Shown here piece by piece: positions 1 through 5,933 of a stretch of 7,404 bases of DNA. Below the pieces are notes generated by a model that ran no database searches, had not been told where the DNA came from, and was given only the letters and a program-made list of their open reading frames with translations. The DNA is from Nanobdellota archaeon (GTDB lineage: Archaea > Nanobdellota > Nanobdellia > Pacearchaeales > GW2011-AR1), in contig JAUYDD010000179.1 in the NCBI GenBank assembly GCA_030704765.1, forward strand, positions 1-7,404, read 5' to 3'. Position numbers and translations under genes: made by a program. Position 1 is the stretch's first letter; the number at the start of each line of letters is the position of its first letter.

Positions 1-141
1 CAATTTCCGAGCACAAGAAAATTGTTTTATGCAATTTTCTGTGCAGAAAATTCTTCTGAAAGAATTTTCATGCATCCTAAAAACAAGGGCCTATCACAAA
101 CCCACACCTTTAGGTGTGGGTGGCCCATTGTTTTTTTGATA
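1..141 (+). repeat. Structured repeat, copy 1 (5' part outside window, interrupted by a palindromic insert)
   Basis: Bases 1-13 match 7132-7144 of copy 2, and bases 72-141 are identical to 7142-7211. Between them lies a 61-nt insert (14-74). The intact 3' domain folds as an outer stem (79-91 with 122-135, one bulged A at 127), an asymmetric internal loop, and a perfect 8-bp apical hairpin CCCACACC-TTTA-GGTGTGGG (101-120). A T7 run (131-137) ends the element. The outer-stem 5' arm of the first domain lies upstream of the window. The element sits downstream of the convergent minus-strand gene. It could be a non-coding RNA, a terminator-like element or a small non-autonomous mobile element; the sequence does not decide between these. 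Confidence 0.85.
14..74 (+). repeat. Insert of two adjacent hairpins in repeat copy 1
   Basis: This block is absent from copies 2 and 3 at the same point (GAGCA then TCCTAA). It is flanked by GCA at 11-13 and 72-74, which could be a short target duplication or chance. Hairpin I pairs 11-24 with 32-44 (13 bp, one bulged A). Hairpin II pairs 42-55 with 60-74 (14 bp, one bulged A, loop CTGA). The arms are related (AGAAAATT and AATTTTCT recur), so an alternative hairpin 33-41 with 44-52 is also possible. Confidence 0.75.
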
Positions 142-202
142 TTAATCTTTGTTGTGATGTTCCAGTGAAAATAAAAATCTTATCATCCATTTTAATCAAA
201 TG

Positions 203-228
203 AAATAAAAATTAAATAAAAATAAATT
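203..228 (-). terminator. T-rich tract downstream of the minus-strand membrane-protein gene
   Basis: Read on the minus strand this stretch contains repeated T5 runs (TTTTTATTT and similar) beginning 22 bases after the stop codon at 251-253. Archaeal transcription commonly ends at such U-rich tracts without a hairpin. The rest of 142-250 shows no other clear element. Confidence 0.4.
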
Positions 229-250
229 CTTATGATAAAGTATTGAAACT

Positions 251-448
251 TTAATCTTTTAGATCACTTATACCTAATAACAGGAACAAAAGTCCAATCA
301 TTATTATAAACCAGACTATTCCGCCTTTCAAAAAGGTCAAAGCAGCTTGTCCCATACCCCATAGCCCTTGTCCATTATTGTACATCCAAGCATAGACTGC
401 AGCTATTATTAGGATAAGTCCTACCAAGATTTCTAACCACTTGTTCAT
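251..448 (-). CDS. Small two-helix membrane protein of unknown function
   Basis: The 65-residue product has two strongly hydrophobic segments, about residues 5-22 and 43-60, joined by a short glycine-rich loop (NNGQGLWGMGQ), and ends in the polar tail SDLKD. It is therefore probably an integral membrane hairpin protein. I do not recognise a named family, although small two-helix proteins of this look are common in AT-rich archaea. The ATG at 446-448 is supported by a TATA-like TTTATAAATA at 468-477 on the minus strand, placed so that transcription would begin at or next to the start codon (leaderless). It is divergent from the 37-codon ORF and the propeller gene, sharing the 449-583 region with them. 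No catalytic or binding motif is visible. Confidence 0.75.
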   Translation of the reverse strand: MNKWLEILVGLILIIAAVYAWMYNNGQGLWGMGQAALTFLKGGIVWFIIMIGLLFLLLGISDLKD

Positions 449-467
449 GATGTTAATATAAATTATT

Positions 468-477
468 TATTTATAAA
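468..477 (-). promoter_or_regulatory. TATA box for the minus-strand membrane-protein gene
   Basis: The minus strand reads TTTATAAATA here, beginning 29 bases before the ATG. This is the same TATA-to-ATG distance as for the two plus-strand starts at 584 and 718, and it fits a leaderless archaeal transcript. Confidence 0.6.
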
Positions 478-523
478 TATTGTGGTGTTTTTATTGTTAT
501 TAAATCAATAAGATTTTATTTAT

Positions 524-545
524 AACTTCAATCGTATTTGAAGTT
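524..545. promoter_or_regulatory. Palindromic candidate operator A (TTCAA-N6-TTGAA)
   Basis: AACTTCAA and TTGAAGTT form perfect 8-bp inverted arms around a 6-base centre. The core TTCAA-N6-TTGAA recurs at 661-676 in the same position relative to a TATA box, with 12 bases between the core and TTTAAATAG in both. A dimeric regulator is the simplest reading. The winged-helix propeller protein encoded just downstream is a candidate binder, which is inference. Confidence 0.55.
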
Positions 546-554
546 TAGAAACTG

Positions 555-563
555 TTTAAATAG
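555..563 (+). promoter_or_regulatory. TATA box A (TTTAAATAG) for the 37-codon ORF
   Basis: TTTAAATAG lies exactly 29 bases before the ATG at 584, the same distance as from the identical box at 689 to the ATG at 718. It lies 12 bases after operator A. A leaderless transcript starting at about 584 is expected. Confidence 0.55.
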
Positions 564-583
564 GCCTTTTATATTGATTTTTG

Positions 584-697
584 ATGGTAATAAAAAATAT
601 GATAAATTTTTTATATTCATGCTCTATATTGGAAGTAAAATCGGAGGAAAGGGCAATAGCTTCAAAAAGAATTGAAGTTTTAAAGGGATTTAAATAG
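584..697 (+). CDS. Possible small protein of 37 residues
   Basis: An ATG at 584 opens a 37-codon frame ending in TAG at 695-697. The product has a mildly hydrophobic N-terminal part (NMINFLYSCSIL) and a charged, helix-prone C-terminal part (EVKSEERAIASKRIEVLKGF). I recognise no family. The main support is the promoter: TATA box, palindrome and start codon have exactly the geometry of the large gene at 718. Its last codons overlap operator B, and its stop codon lies within the TATA box of the next gene, so transcribing it could interfere with the downstream promoter. It could instead be an untranslated leader RNA or a chance frame; conservation in relatives would decide. Confidence 0.45.
   Translation: MVIKNMINFLYSCSILEVKSEERAIASKRIEVLKGFK
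660..677. promoter_or_regulatory. Palindromic candidate operator B (TTCAA-N6-TTGAA)
   Basis: CTTCAA and TTGAAG are 6-bp inverted arms around AAAGAA. The core and its 12-base spacing to TTTAAATAG repeat those of operator A, 134 bp upstream, while the central six bases differ. That is the pattern expected when only the arms are contacted by a protein. Confidence 0.55.
689..697 (+). promoter_or_regulatory. TATA box B (TTTAAATAG) for the HTH-propeller gene
   Basis: TTTAAATAG begins 29 bases before the ATG at 718, preceded by a purine-rich stretch (AAAGGGA) that could serve as a BRE. This supports 718 as the start of a leaderless mRNA, since no Shine-Dalgarno sequence lies close to it. The box overlaps the stop codon of the 37-codon ORF. 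Confidence 0.65.
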
Positions 698-717
698 TAA
701 GTTAATTGTAAATTATT

Positions 718-3240
718 ATGGTCGAAGATAAATTCATTATGTATGGCATAGATGATGAACGTAGCAAGGATATTGCTGATGTACTTGGGAACAAGACCTG
801 CAAGAAAATACTAAATTATTTAGCTGATATAAAAGAAGCAAGTGAAAAAGATATTTCTGATGCCCTTAATATGCCTATTAATACAGTAGAGTATAATCTA
901 AAAAAACTTGTGAAATCAGGTCTTGTTGAAAAGACCAAGAATTTTTTCTGGAGTGTTAAAGGGAAAAAAATACAAATGTATAAATTAGCTAAAAAACATA
1001 TTATAATCTCGCCTAAATCAACTAGGCCTAATATTGAAAAACTTAAAACAATATTGCCTGTTGTATTTATTGCAGCTGCATTATTGTTTGCTCTGTTATA
1101 CAGTATTAATAATCCTGAAAATCCTCAAGATAATTCAAGTTCTTTAGAATCAAAAGGAGATTTGAAACAATTCAAGAGTCTTTCTGAATTAAATGAATTT
1201 TTAAAAGCAAGTGCTCAAAACCAGGAAAATAATTATGATAGCCAAGGAGATGGAAGTATTTCAAGATCCAGTGGCTTATTTGGAGGGACTTTATCAAAAG
1301 CAAGTTCTGAATCTATTAGCCCTCCTAGTGATAGTTCTGGTTATTCAGAAGACTATTCTAAGACAAATGTGCAAGTGGAAGGAGTAGATGAAGCAGATAT
1401 TGTAAAAAATGATGGAAAATATATCTATACTTTAAGCCAGGATAAACTTGTGATTGTAAATGCTTATCCAGTCATAAATATGAAAATTGAAAGTGAAATA
1501 AAGATTCCTAATTCTAAGAATCTCTATATTAATAAGGATAAACTTGTGGTGTTTTCAGAATCTTATCCTTATCAGAGATATGATGGTTTAGAAAGAGTAA
1601 GATGTCTTGGTTGCCCTGTTTATAGCACTTCTAATACTATTGTATACATCTATGATATTAAAGATAGGAAAAATCCTGTTTTAGAAAGGAATTACACTTA
1701 TGAAGGAAATTATATAGAATCCAGGATGATTGGCGATTATGTTTATTTAGTCAGTTCAAAAAGAGCTTTAGCTGATGATTCAAGACCAATATTATACTGG
1801 AATAATGGAATTGAAAAAGAGATTTCATTAGGTGATATCTATTATTTTGATTATCCAGATAATGATTATCAGTTCAATAGCGTAAATTATATTAATGTAA
1901 ATAAAGATGAAACAGGCTCTAAAGTTTATTTAATGGGTGGTAGTGGAAAAATATACATGTCGCAGGAAAATCTCTATATCAGTTATATGAAAAGATTAAG
2001 CTATAAGGATTATTTTGATAAAAAAGTAAAAGAAGTGTATATGGAAATTTTACCTAGTGAACAAAAAGAGAAACTTAATCAAGTAATCTTGAGTGATGAT
2101 GCTTTTTATGAAAAACAAAACAAAGTTTCAGATATAGTTTTTAGATATTCTAATTCCTTATCTGGAATTGAGAAAGAAAATTTTGATAAAACACTTCAAG
2201 ATAAATCAAAGGATTTTGATTTAGCTATGTCAAAAGAAAATGAAAAGACTGTTGTACATAAGATTTCAGTAGATAAAGATGAGATTTCTTATAAAAATTC
2301 AGGAGAAGTTCCGGGAATTATATTGAATCAGTTTTCTATGGATGAATTCAGGGGTAATTTCAGGATTGCAACAACAACAGGAGAAGTCTGGAATGGAAAT
2401 AGCATGAATAATCTCTATATACTTGATGATGATATGGAAATCATAGGAAAGCTGGAAGACTTAGCTCAAGGAGAAAAAATCTATTCAGTCAGGTTCATGG
2501 GTGAAAAAGCATATATTGTGACTTTTAAAAAAGTAGATCCTTTGTTTGTAATAGATGTCAAGGATCCTAGTTCTCCTAAAATATTAGGATACCTGAAAAT
2601 ACCTGGATATTCTGATTATCTTCAGCCTTATGATGAGGACCATATAATAGGAATTGGAAAAGAAGCTGTTGATGCATCAAGTGAAGAGACAGGTTCAAGA
2701 AATCTTGATTTTGCATGGTATCAAGGTGTAAAAATATCTTTATTTGATGTCTCTGATGTTTCTCATCCTATTGAAAAAGCTAAATTCAATATTGGAGACA
2801 GGGGCACTGATAGCCCTGCTTTAAAGGACCATAAAGCCATATTATTTGATAAAGAAAAAAACCTGTTAGTGATACCTGTTCTAGTAGCTGAAATAGACAA
2901 AAGCAAATATGAAAACAACAACTGTGATTCAAGTTATTATTGCAAATTAACTCCTTATACTTATGGGGAAAATGTCTATCAAGGAGCATATGTATTAAAT
3001 ATAAACACTGAAAACATCAGCCTAAGGGGAAAGATAACTCATTTTAATACAAAAGATGAAAATAATTATGGATATAAATTTTATGATTCCAGATATCAGA
3101 TACAAAGGAGTTTGTATATTGGCGATGTCCTTTATACAATATCAGACTCTAGAATAAAAGCAAATGACTTAAGGAGTATAGAAGAATTGAAGTCTATTGA
3201 CATAAATTATAAGGAGGTGGTTCCAGTTTATACAGAATAA
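718..3240 (+). CDS. Membrane-anchored winged-helix regulator with extracellular beta-propeller domain
   Basis: This 840-residue protein has three parts. Residues about 12-95 resemble an ArsR/MarR-like winged helix (CKKILNYLADIKEASEKDI, then NTVEYNLKKLVKSGLVEK as the likely recognition helix and wing). Residues 112-130 are a single membrane helix. After a Ser/Asn-rich linker, residues about 217-840 match the secreted beta-propeller family that I associate with Pfam Beta_propel (PF09826), with the hallmark NVQVEGVDEADIVKNDGKY at 217-235. Repeated blade-like strands follow (LFVIDVKDPSSPKILGYL; ISLFDVSDVSHPIEKAKF), and a mainly helical insert occupies about 430-505. Cys296/Cys299 (CLGC) and Cys736/Cys742 could form disulphides outside the cell. 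The topology puts the DNA-binding domain in the cytoplasm and the propeller outside, suggesting a one-component sensor-regulator; ligand and targets are unknown. It is followed 33 bp later by a paralogue without the DNA-binding domain. Confidence 0.85.
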   Translation: MVEDKFIMYGIDDERSKDIADVLGNKTCKKILNYLADIKEASEKDISDALNMPINTVEYNLKKLVKSGLVEKTKNFFWSVKGKKIQMYKLAKKHIIISPKSTRPNIEKLKTILPVVFIAAALLFALLYSINNPENPQDNSSSLESKGDLKQFKSLSELNEFLKASAQNQENNYDSQGDGSISRSSGLFGGTLSKASSESISPPSDSSGYSEDYSKTNVQVEGVDEADIVKNDGKYIYTLSQDKLVIVNAYPVINMKIESEIKIPNSKNLYINKDKLVVFSESYPYQRYDGLERVRCLGCPVYSTSNTIVYIYDIKDRKNPVLERNYTYEGNYIESRMIGDYVYLVSSKRALADDSRPILYWNNGIEKEISLGDIYYFDYPDNDYQFNSVNYINVNKDETGSKVYLMGGSGKIYMSQENLYISYMKRLSYKDYFDKKVKEVYMEILPSEQKEKLNQVILSDDAFYEKQNKVSDIVFRYSNSLSGIEKENFDKTLQDKSKDFDLAMSKENEKTVVHKISVDKDEISYKNSGEVPGIILNQFSMDEFRGNFRIATTTGEVWNGNSMNNLYILDDDMEIIGKLEDLAQGEKIYSVRFMGEKAYIVTFKKVDPLFVIDVKDPSSPKILGYLKIPGYSDYLQPYDEDHIIGIGKEAVDASSEETGSRNLDFAWYQGVKISLFDVSDVSHPIEKAKFNIGDRGTDSPALKDHKAILFDKEKNLLVIPVLVAEIDKSKYENNNCDSSYYCKLTPYTYGENVYQGAYVLNINTENISLRGKITHFNTKDENNYGYKFYDSRYQIQRSLYIGDVLYTISDSRIKANDLRSIEELKSIDINYKEVVPVYTE

Positions 3241-3248
3241 TTTATAAA
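3241..3248 (+). promoter_or_regulatory. TATA box for the second propeller gene
   Basis: TTTATAAA begins directly after the stop codon of the upstream gene and 33 bases before the ATG at 3274. The second propeller gene can therefore probably be transcribed on its own as a leaderless or near-leaderless mRNA, besides any read-through. AGGAGG near 3211 is inside the upstream gene and too far from the ATG to act as its ribosome binding site. The TTCAA-N6-TTGAA palindrome is absent here. Confidence 0.5.
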
Positions 3249-3273
3249 CTAGAATTGATAAATATATTAAAAG

Positions 3274-5682
3274 ATGGAAGGAAAAAACTTATTTTTTATA
3301 ATAATAGTCTTTTTTTTAGGGTTAATAGTCGGAGGACTTGGAATATATATTATATCAAGCAATAGTTCTGTATTAAAGGATGATTTAGCTAATATAAATC
3401 CTGATAATCAAGATAATCTTAATATAAATCCAGTAAAAGACAGTTTGAGTAAAGATGGCATAAAACAATTTTCAAATATTGAAGAATTAAAGGATTTTTT
3501 AAAAAAAGCAGTCAAATCAAGCTCTTCTCAATCTCAATCCAGAGATATTAATTTTATGGCTGAGTCTATGGATGTGGGAGCTGTGTCAAAAGCTAGTGCT
3601 GATGCTGGAGGCGGAGGCAGCCCTGCTTCAAGATATTCAAAAACCAATGTACAGGTTGAAGGAGTAGATGAACCTGATATAATGAAAAATAATGGAAAAT
3701 ATATCCATACATTATCTGGAAACAAAATAAAAATTATTGAAGCTTATCCTGCTAATGAAATGAAATTATTAGGGGAAATATCTTATACAAATGAAATTAA
3801 AGATTATAATAAACCCTACACAGCAAATTATGTCAGAAATATTTTTATAAATGAAGATAAGTTAATTGTTTTTATTAATAGTCATGATTATACTCCTTAT
3901 ACTAGCATAAGTTGCCTTGGGCTTTATTATTGTGGAGGAAATTATGATAGTTATTCATTAATACATGTCTATGATACAAGTGATAAGAAGAATCCTAAAT
4001 TAGAACAAAACATAAAGTTAGACAGCGAATATTATGATGCAAGGATGATCAATGATTATGTTTATTTAATATCAAGAAAATATGTAAATCCTGATGAACC
4101 AGAATTGCCAGTTTATTATATAAATGGCGTTGAGAAATTTGTTCCATTGGACCATATTTATTATTTTGATTATGATGATGAATCGTATTATCTTACTTCT
4201 GTCTCTTCATTGAATGTAAAAGATGGGAAATTCAATACAAAAGCCTATCTTATTGGTTATAGTTCAACAATCTTTGCATCTTTAGACAATATCTATGTTA
4301 CATCTACTGAATATATGAAAAACGAGGATTATCAGAGGATATTAGTAAAAGATGCTGTCATAATGCTGTTGCCTGAGGAACAAAAACAAAAGATAAATGA
4401 GATACTTGATTCTAAGAAATATGAATATGTAAAATGGAAGAAGATTGGAAAAATAGTTGAGGACTATTATAATAACCTTCCTGAAGGTGAAAAAATCAGT
4501 TTCAATAACACTTTATTTGATAATCTGTATAATACTAAAATAAAATTAGAAAAAGAAAGACAAAAGACAGTCATAAACAAGTTTTCTATAAAAAATGAAA
4601 ATATAGAATTTGTTAAAACTGGAAAAGTTCCAGGGCGTGTATTAAATCAATTTTCTATGGATGAATATGAAGGTTATTTTAGGATAGCTACAACTGTTGG
4701 TGAAAGATGGTGGTGGGGATGGTTTAATTCAGGAAGACAAGTAAATTCTACTAGCAATGTCTATGTTTTAGATAAAGATATGAATACTATTGGAAGTCTA
4801 GAAGGTCTTGCTAGTGGAGAAAGTATATATTCAACAAGGTTCCTTGGAAAAAGGCTTTATATGGTGACATATAGGCAAATCGATCCTTTGTTTGTAATAG
4901 ATTTAGAAAATCCTGTTACACCTAAAGTCTTAGGATATTTAAAAATAACTGGTGTATCAGAATATCTTCATCCTTATGACGAGAACCATGTAATAGGAAT
5001 TGGAAATGAAGGAACAACTGATGGAAGATTAAAAGGCATGAAAATATCTTTATTTGATGTAAGCGATGTCAATAATCCAAAAGAAAAAGCAAAATATATC
5101 ATAGGTGATAGAGGAACAAGAAGTCCTGTTCTTGATGACCATAAAGCATTCTTGTTTGATAAAGAAACAAACTTAATGGTGTTTCCAGTGACTGTATATG
5201 AAATAAATCCAACTAAATATGCTGAAAAAGAGATTCCTGAATGGGCTTATGGTGAAGCTGTTTTCCAAGGAGCTTATATATTCAATATTGATACAAATGG
5301 AATAACTTTGAAAGGAAAGATAACTCACTTTTCACCTTATATACCTGTTTATGGCGCTGCAAAAGATGCATCTATTGGAAGTGTAAGAAATGATGGTTAT
5401 GGAAATAGTTACACTAAAATAGGCCAAGATCAATGGAAGTCAGATTATAATTATCATGGATATTATTTATCTAATCCAAGAATCGATGAATTTCCAGGTG
5501 GAATAAGCTTCAGACCTAATTTTTATGATCAAAGATATTCTATTAAAAGAAGCTTGTTTATGGATAATACTTTGTATACTGTTTCAAACACCCAAGTGAA
5601 AGCAAATGACTTGAAATCTTTGAAAGAATTGAAATCTATTGATCTTGGTTATGTAGATAATCAGAACTATTATTACTATTGA
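3274..5682 (+). CDS. Membrane-anchored extracellular beta-propeller protein (paralogue)
   Basis: This 802-residue protein starts with an N-terminal hydrophobic helix (about residues 6-28), probably an uncleaved anchor, and has no winged-helix domain. A segment FSNIEELKDFLKKA (66-79) parallels FKSLSELNEFLKAS (152-165) of the neighbour. A low-complexity Ser/Gly linker leads to the propeller hallmark TNVQVEGVDEPDIMKNNGKY (124-143). Most of the rest aligns with the neighbour, including NQFSMDEYEGYFRIATTVGE (458-477) and DPLFVIDLENPVTPKVLGYL (537-556), so the two arose by duplication. Differences include a tryptophan-rich loop RWWWGWF (478-484), an extra Gly/Tyr-rich stretch of roughly 50 residues (about 690-745), a different cysteine pair (214/220) and a tyrosine-rich C-terminus. 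Its role is unknown; surface sensing, ligand binding or protein-protein contact are plausible. It has its own TATA box. Confidence 0.85.
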   Translation: MEGKNLFFIIIVFFLGLIVGGLGIYIISSNSSVLKDDLANINPDNQDNLNINPVKDSLSKDGIKQFSNIEELKDFLKKAVKSSSSQSQSRDINFMAESMDVGAVSKASADAGGGGSPASRYSKTNVQVEGVDEPDIMKNNGKYIHTLSGNKIKIIEAYPANEMKLLGEISYTNEIKDYNKPYTANYVRNIFINEDKLIVFINSHDYTPYTSISCLGLYYCGGNYDSYSLIHVYDTSDKKNPKLEQNIKLDSEYYDARMINDYVYLISRKYVNPDEPELPVYYINGVEKFVPLDHIYYFDYDDESYYLTSVSSLNVKDGKFNTKAYLIGYSSTIFASLDNIYVTSTEYMKNEDYQRILVKDAVIMLLPEEQKQKINEILDSKKYEYVKWKKIGKIVEDYYNNLPEGEKISFNNTLFDNLYNTKIKLEKERQKTVINKFSIKNENIEFVKTGKVPGRVLNQFSMDEYEGYFRIATTVGERWWWGWFNSGRQVNSTSNVYVLDKDMNTIGSLEGLASGESIYSTRFLGKRLYMVTYRQIDPLFVIDLENPVTPKVLGYLKITGVSEYLHPYDENHVIGIGNEGTTDGRLKGMKISLFDVSDVNNPKEKAKYIIGDRGTRSPVLDDHKAFLFDKETNLMVFPVTVYEINPTKYAEKEIPEWAYGEAVFQGAYIFNIDTNGITLKGKITHFSPYIPVYGAAKDASIGSVRNDGYGNSYTKIGQDQWKSDYNYHGYYLSNPRIDEFPGGISFRPNFYDQRYSIKRSLFMDNTLYTVSNTQVKANDLKSLKELKSIDLGYVDNQNYYYY

Positions 5683-5762
5683 TATTTTGAAAAAGTTTGA
5701 TTGTTGATTTTAAATGAATATGGTTTGTTTAAAAATCATCTGGATTAATTTGCTATAGGAAA

Positions 5763-5860
5763 GGAAATAAATTTTTGCTCAGTTATTTATGTTTTTCACT
5801 ATATTTAGGAACTGAAATTAAAAATTAATTTCAGTTACTATAGTTACAAATTTATTTTCC
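5763..5860. repeat. Nested inverted repeats between the second propeller gene and disA
   Basis: AACTGAAATTAA (5810-5821) and TTAATTTCAGTT (5825-5836) form a perfect 12-bp hairpin with a 3-base loop, extendable by TAG/CTA beyond a G-A mismatch. An outer pair, GGAAATAAATTT (5763-5774) with AAATTTATTTTCC (5848-5860), encloses it with one bulge. It lies 81 to 178 bases after the upstream stop and could be a 3' UTR structure or an operator region for disA. The rest of 5683-5909 shows only short T runs. AT-richness makes chance pairing easier, so function is not certain. Confidence 0.45.
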
Positions 5861-5884
5861 AAAAATTTAATATAGTTGATAAGC

Positions 5885-5894
5885 TTTAAATATA
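5885..5894 (+). promoter_or_regulatory. TATA box for disA
   Basis: TTTAAATATA lies 49 bases before the ATG at 5934. Transcription would begin near 5912-5916, giving a short leader of roughly 20 bases. This contrasts with the leaderless geometry of the other genes here. Confidence 0.5.
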
Positions 5895-5923
5895 AGTGAT
5901 ATTATATCTTTGATTGCAAAAAA

Positions 5924-5928
5924 GAGGT
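5924..5928 (+). promoter_or_regulatory. Shine-Dalgarno sequence that decides the disA start
   Basis: GAGGT ends 5 bases before the ATG at 5934. Together with the predicted transcription start near 5912-5916, it favours 5934 over the in-frame TTG at 5910, which would sit at or before the start of the mRNA. Confidence 0.55.
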
Positions 5929-5933
5929 ATAGA

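Noticed and set aside
2786..2989. Minus-strand ORF of 67 codons inside the first propeller gene
   Set aside because: It lies wholly within a well-supported coding region in another frame, has an unusual Cys/His-rich composition typical of antisense shadows, and has no promoter of its own.
3534..3725. Minus-strand ORF of 63 codons inside the second propeller gene
   Set aside because: It is antisense to the Ser/Gly linker and the conserved propeller hallmark, and its proline run is only the complement of the glycine-rich linker.
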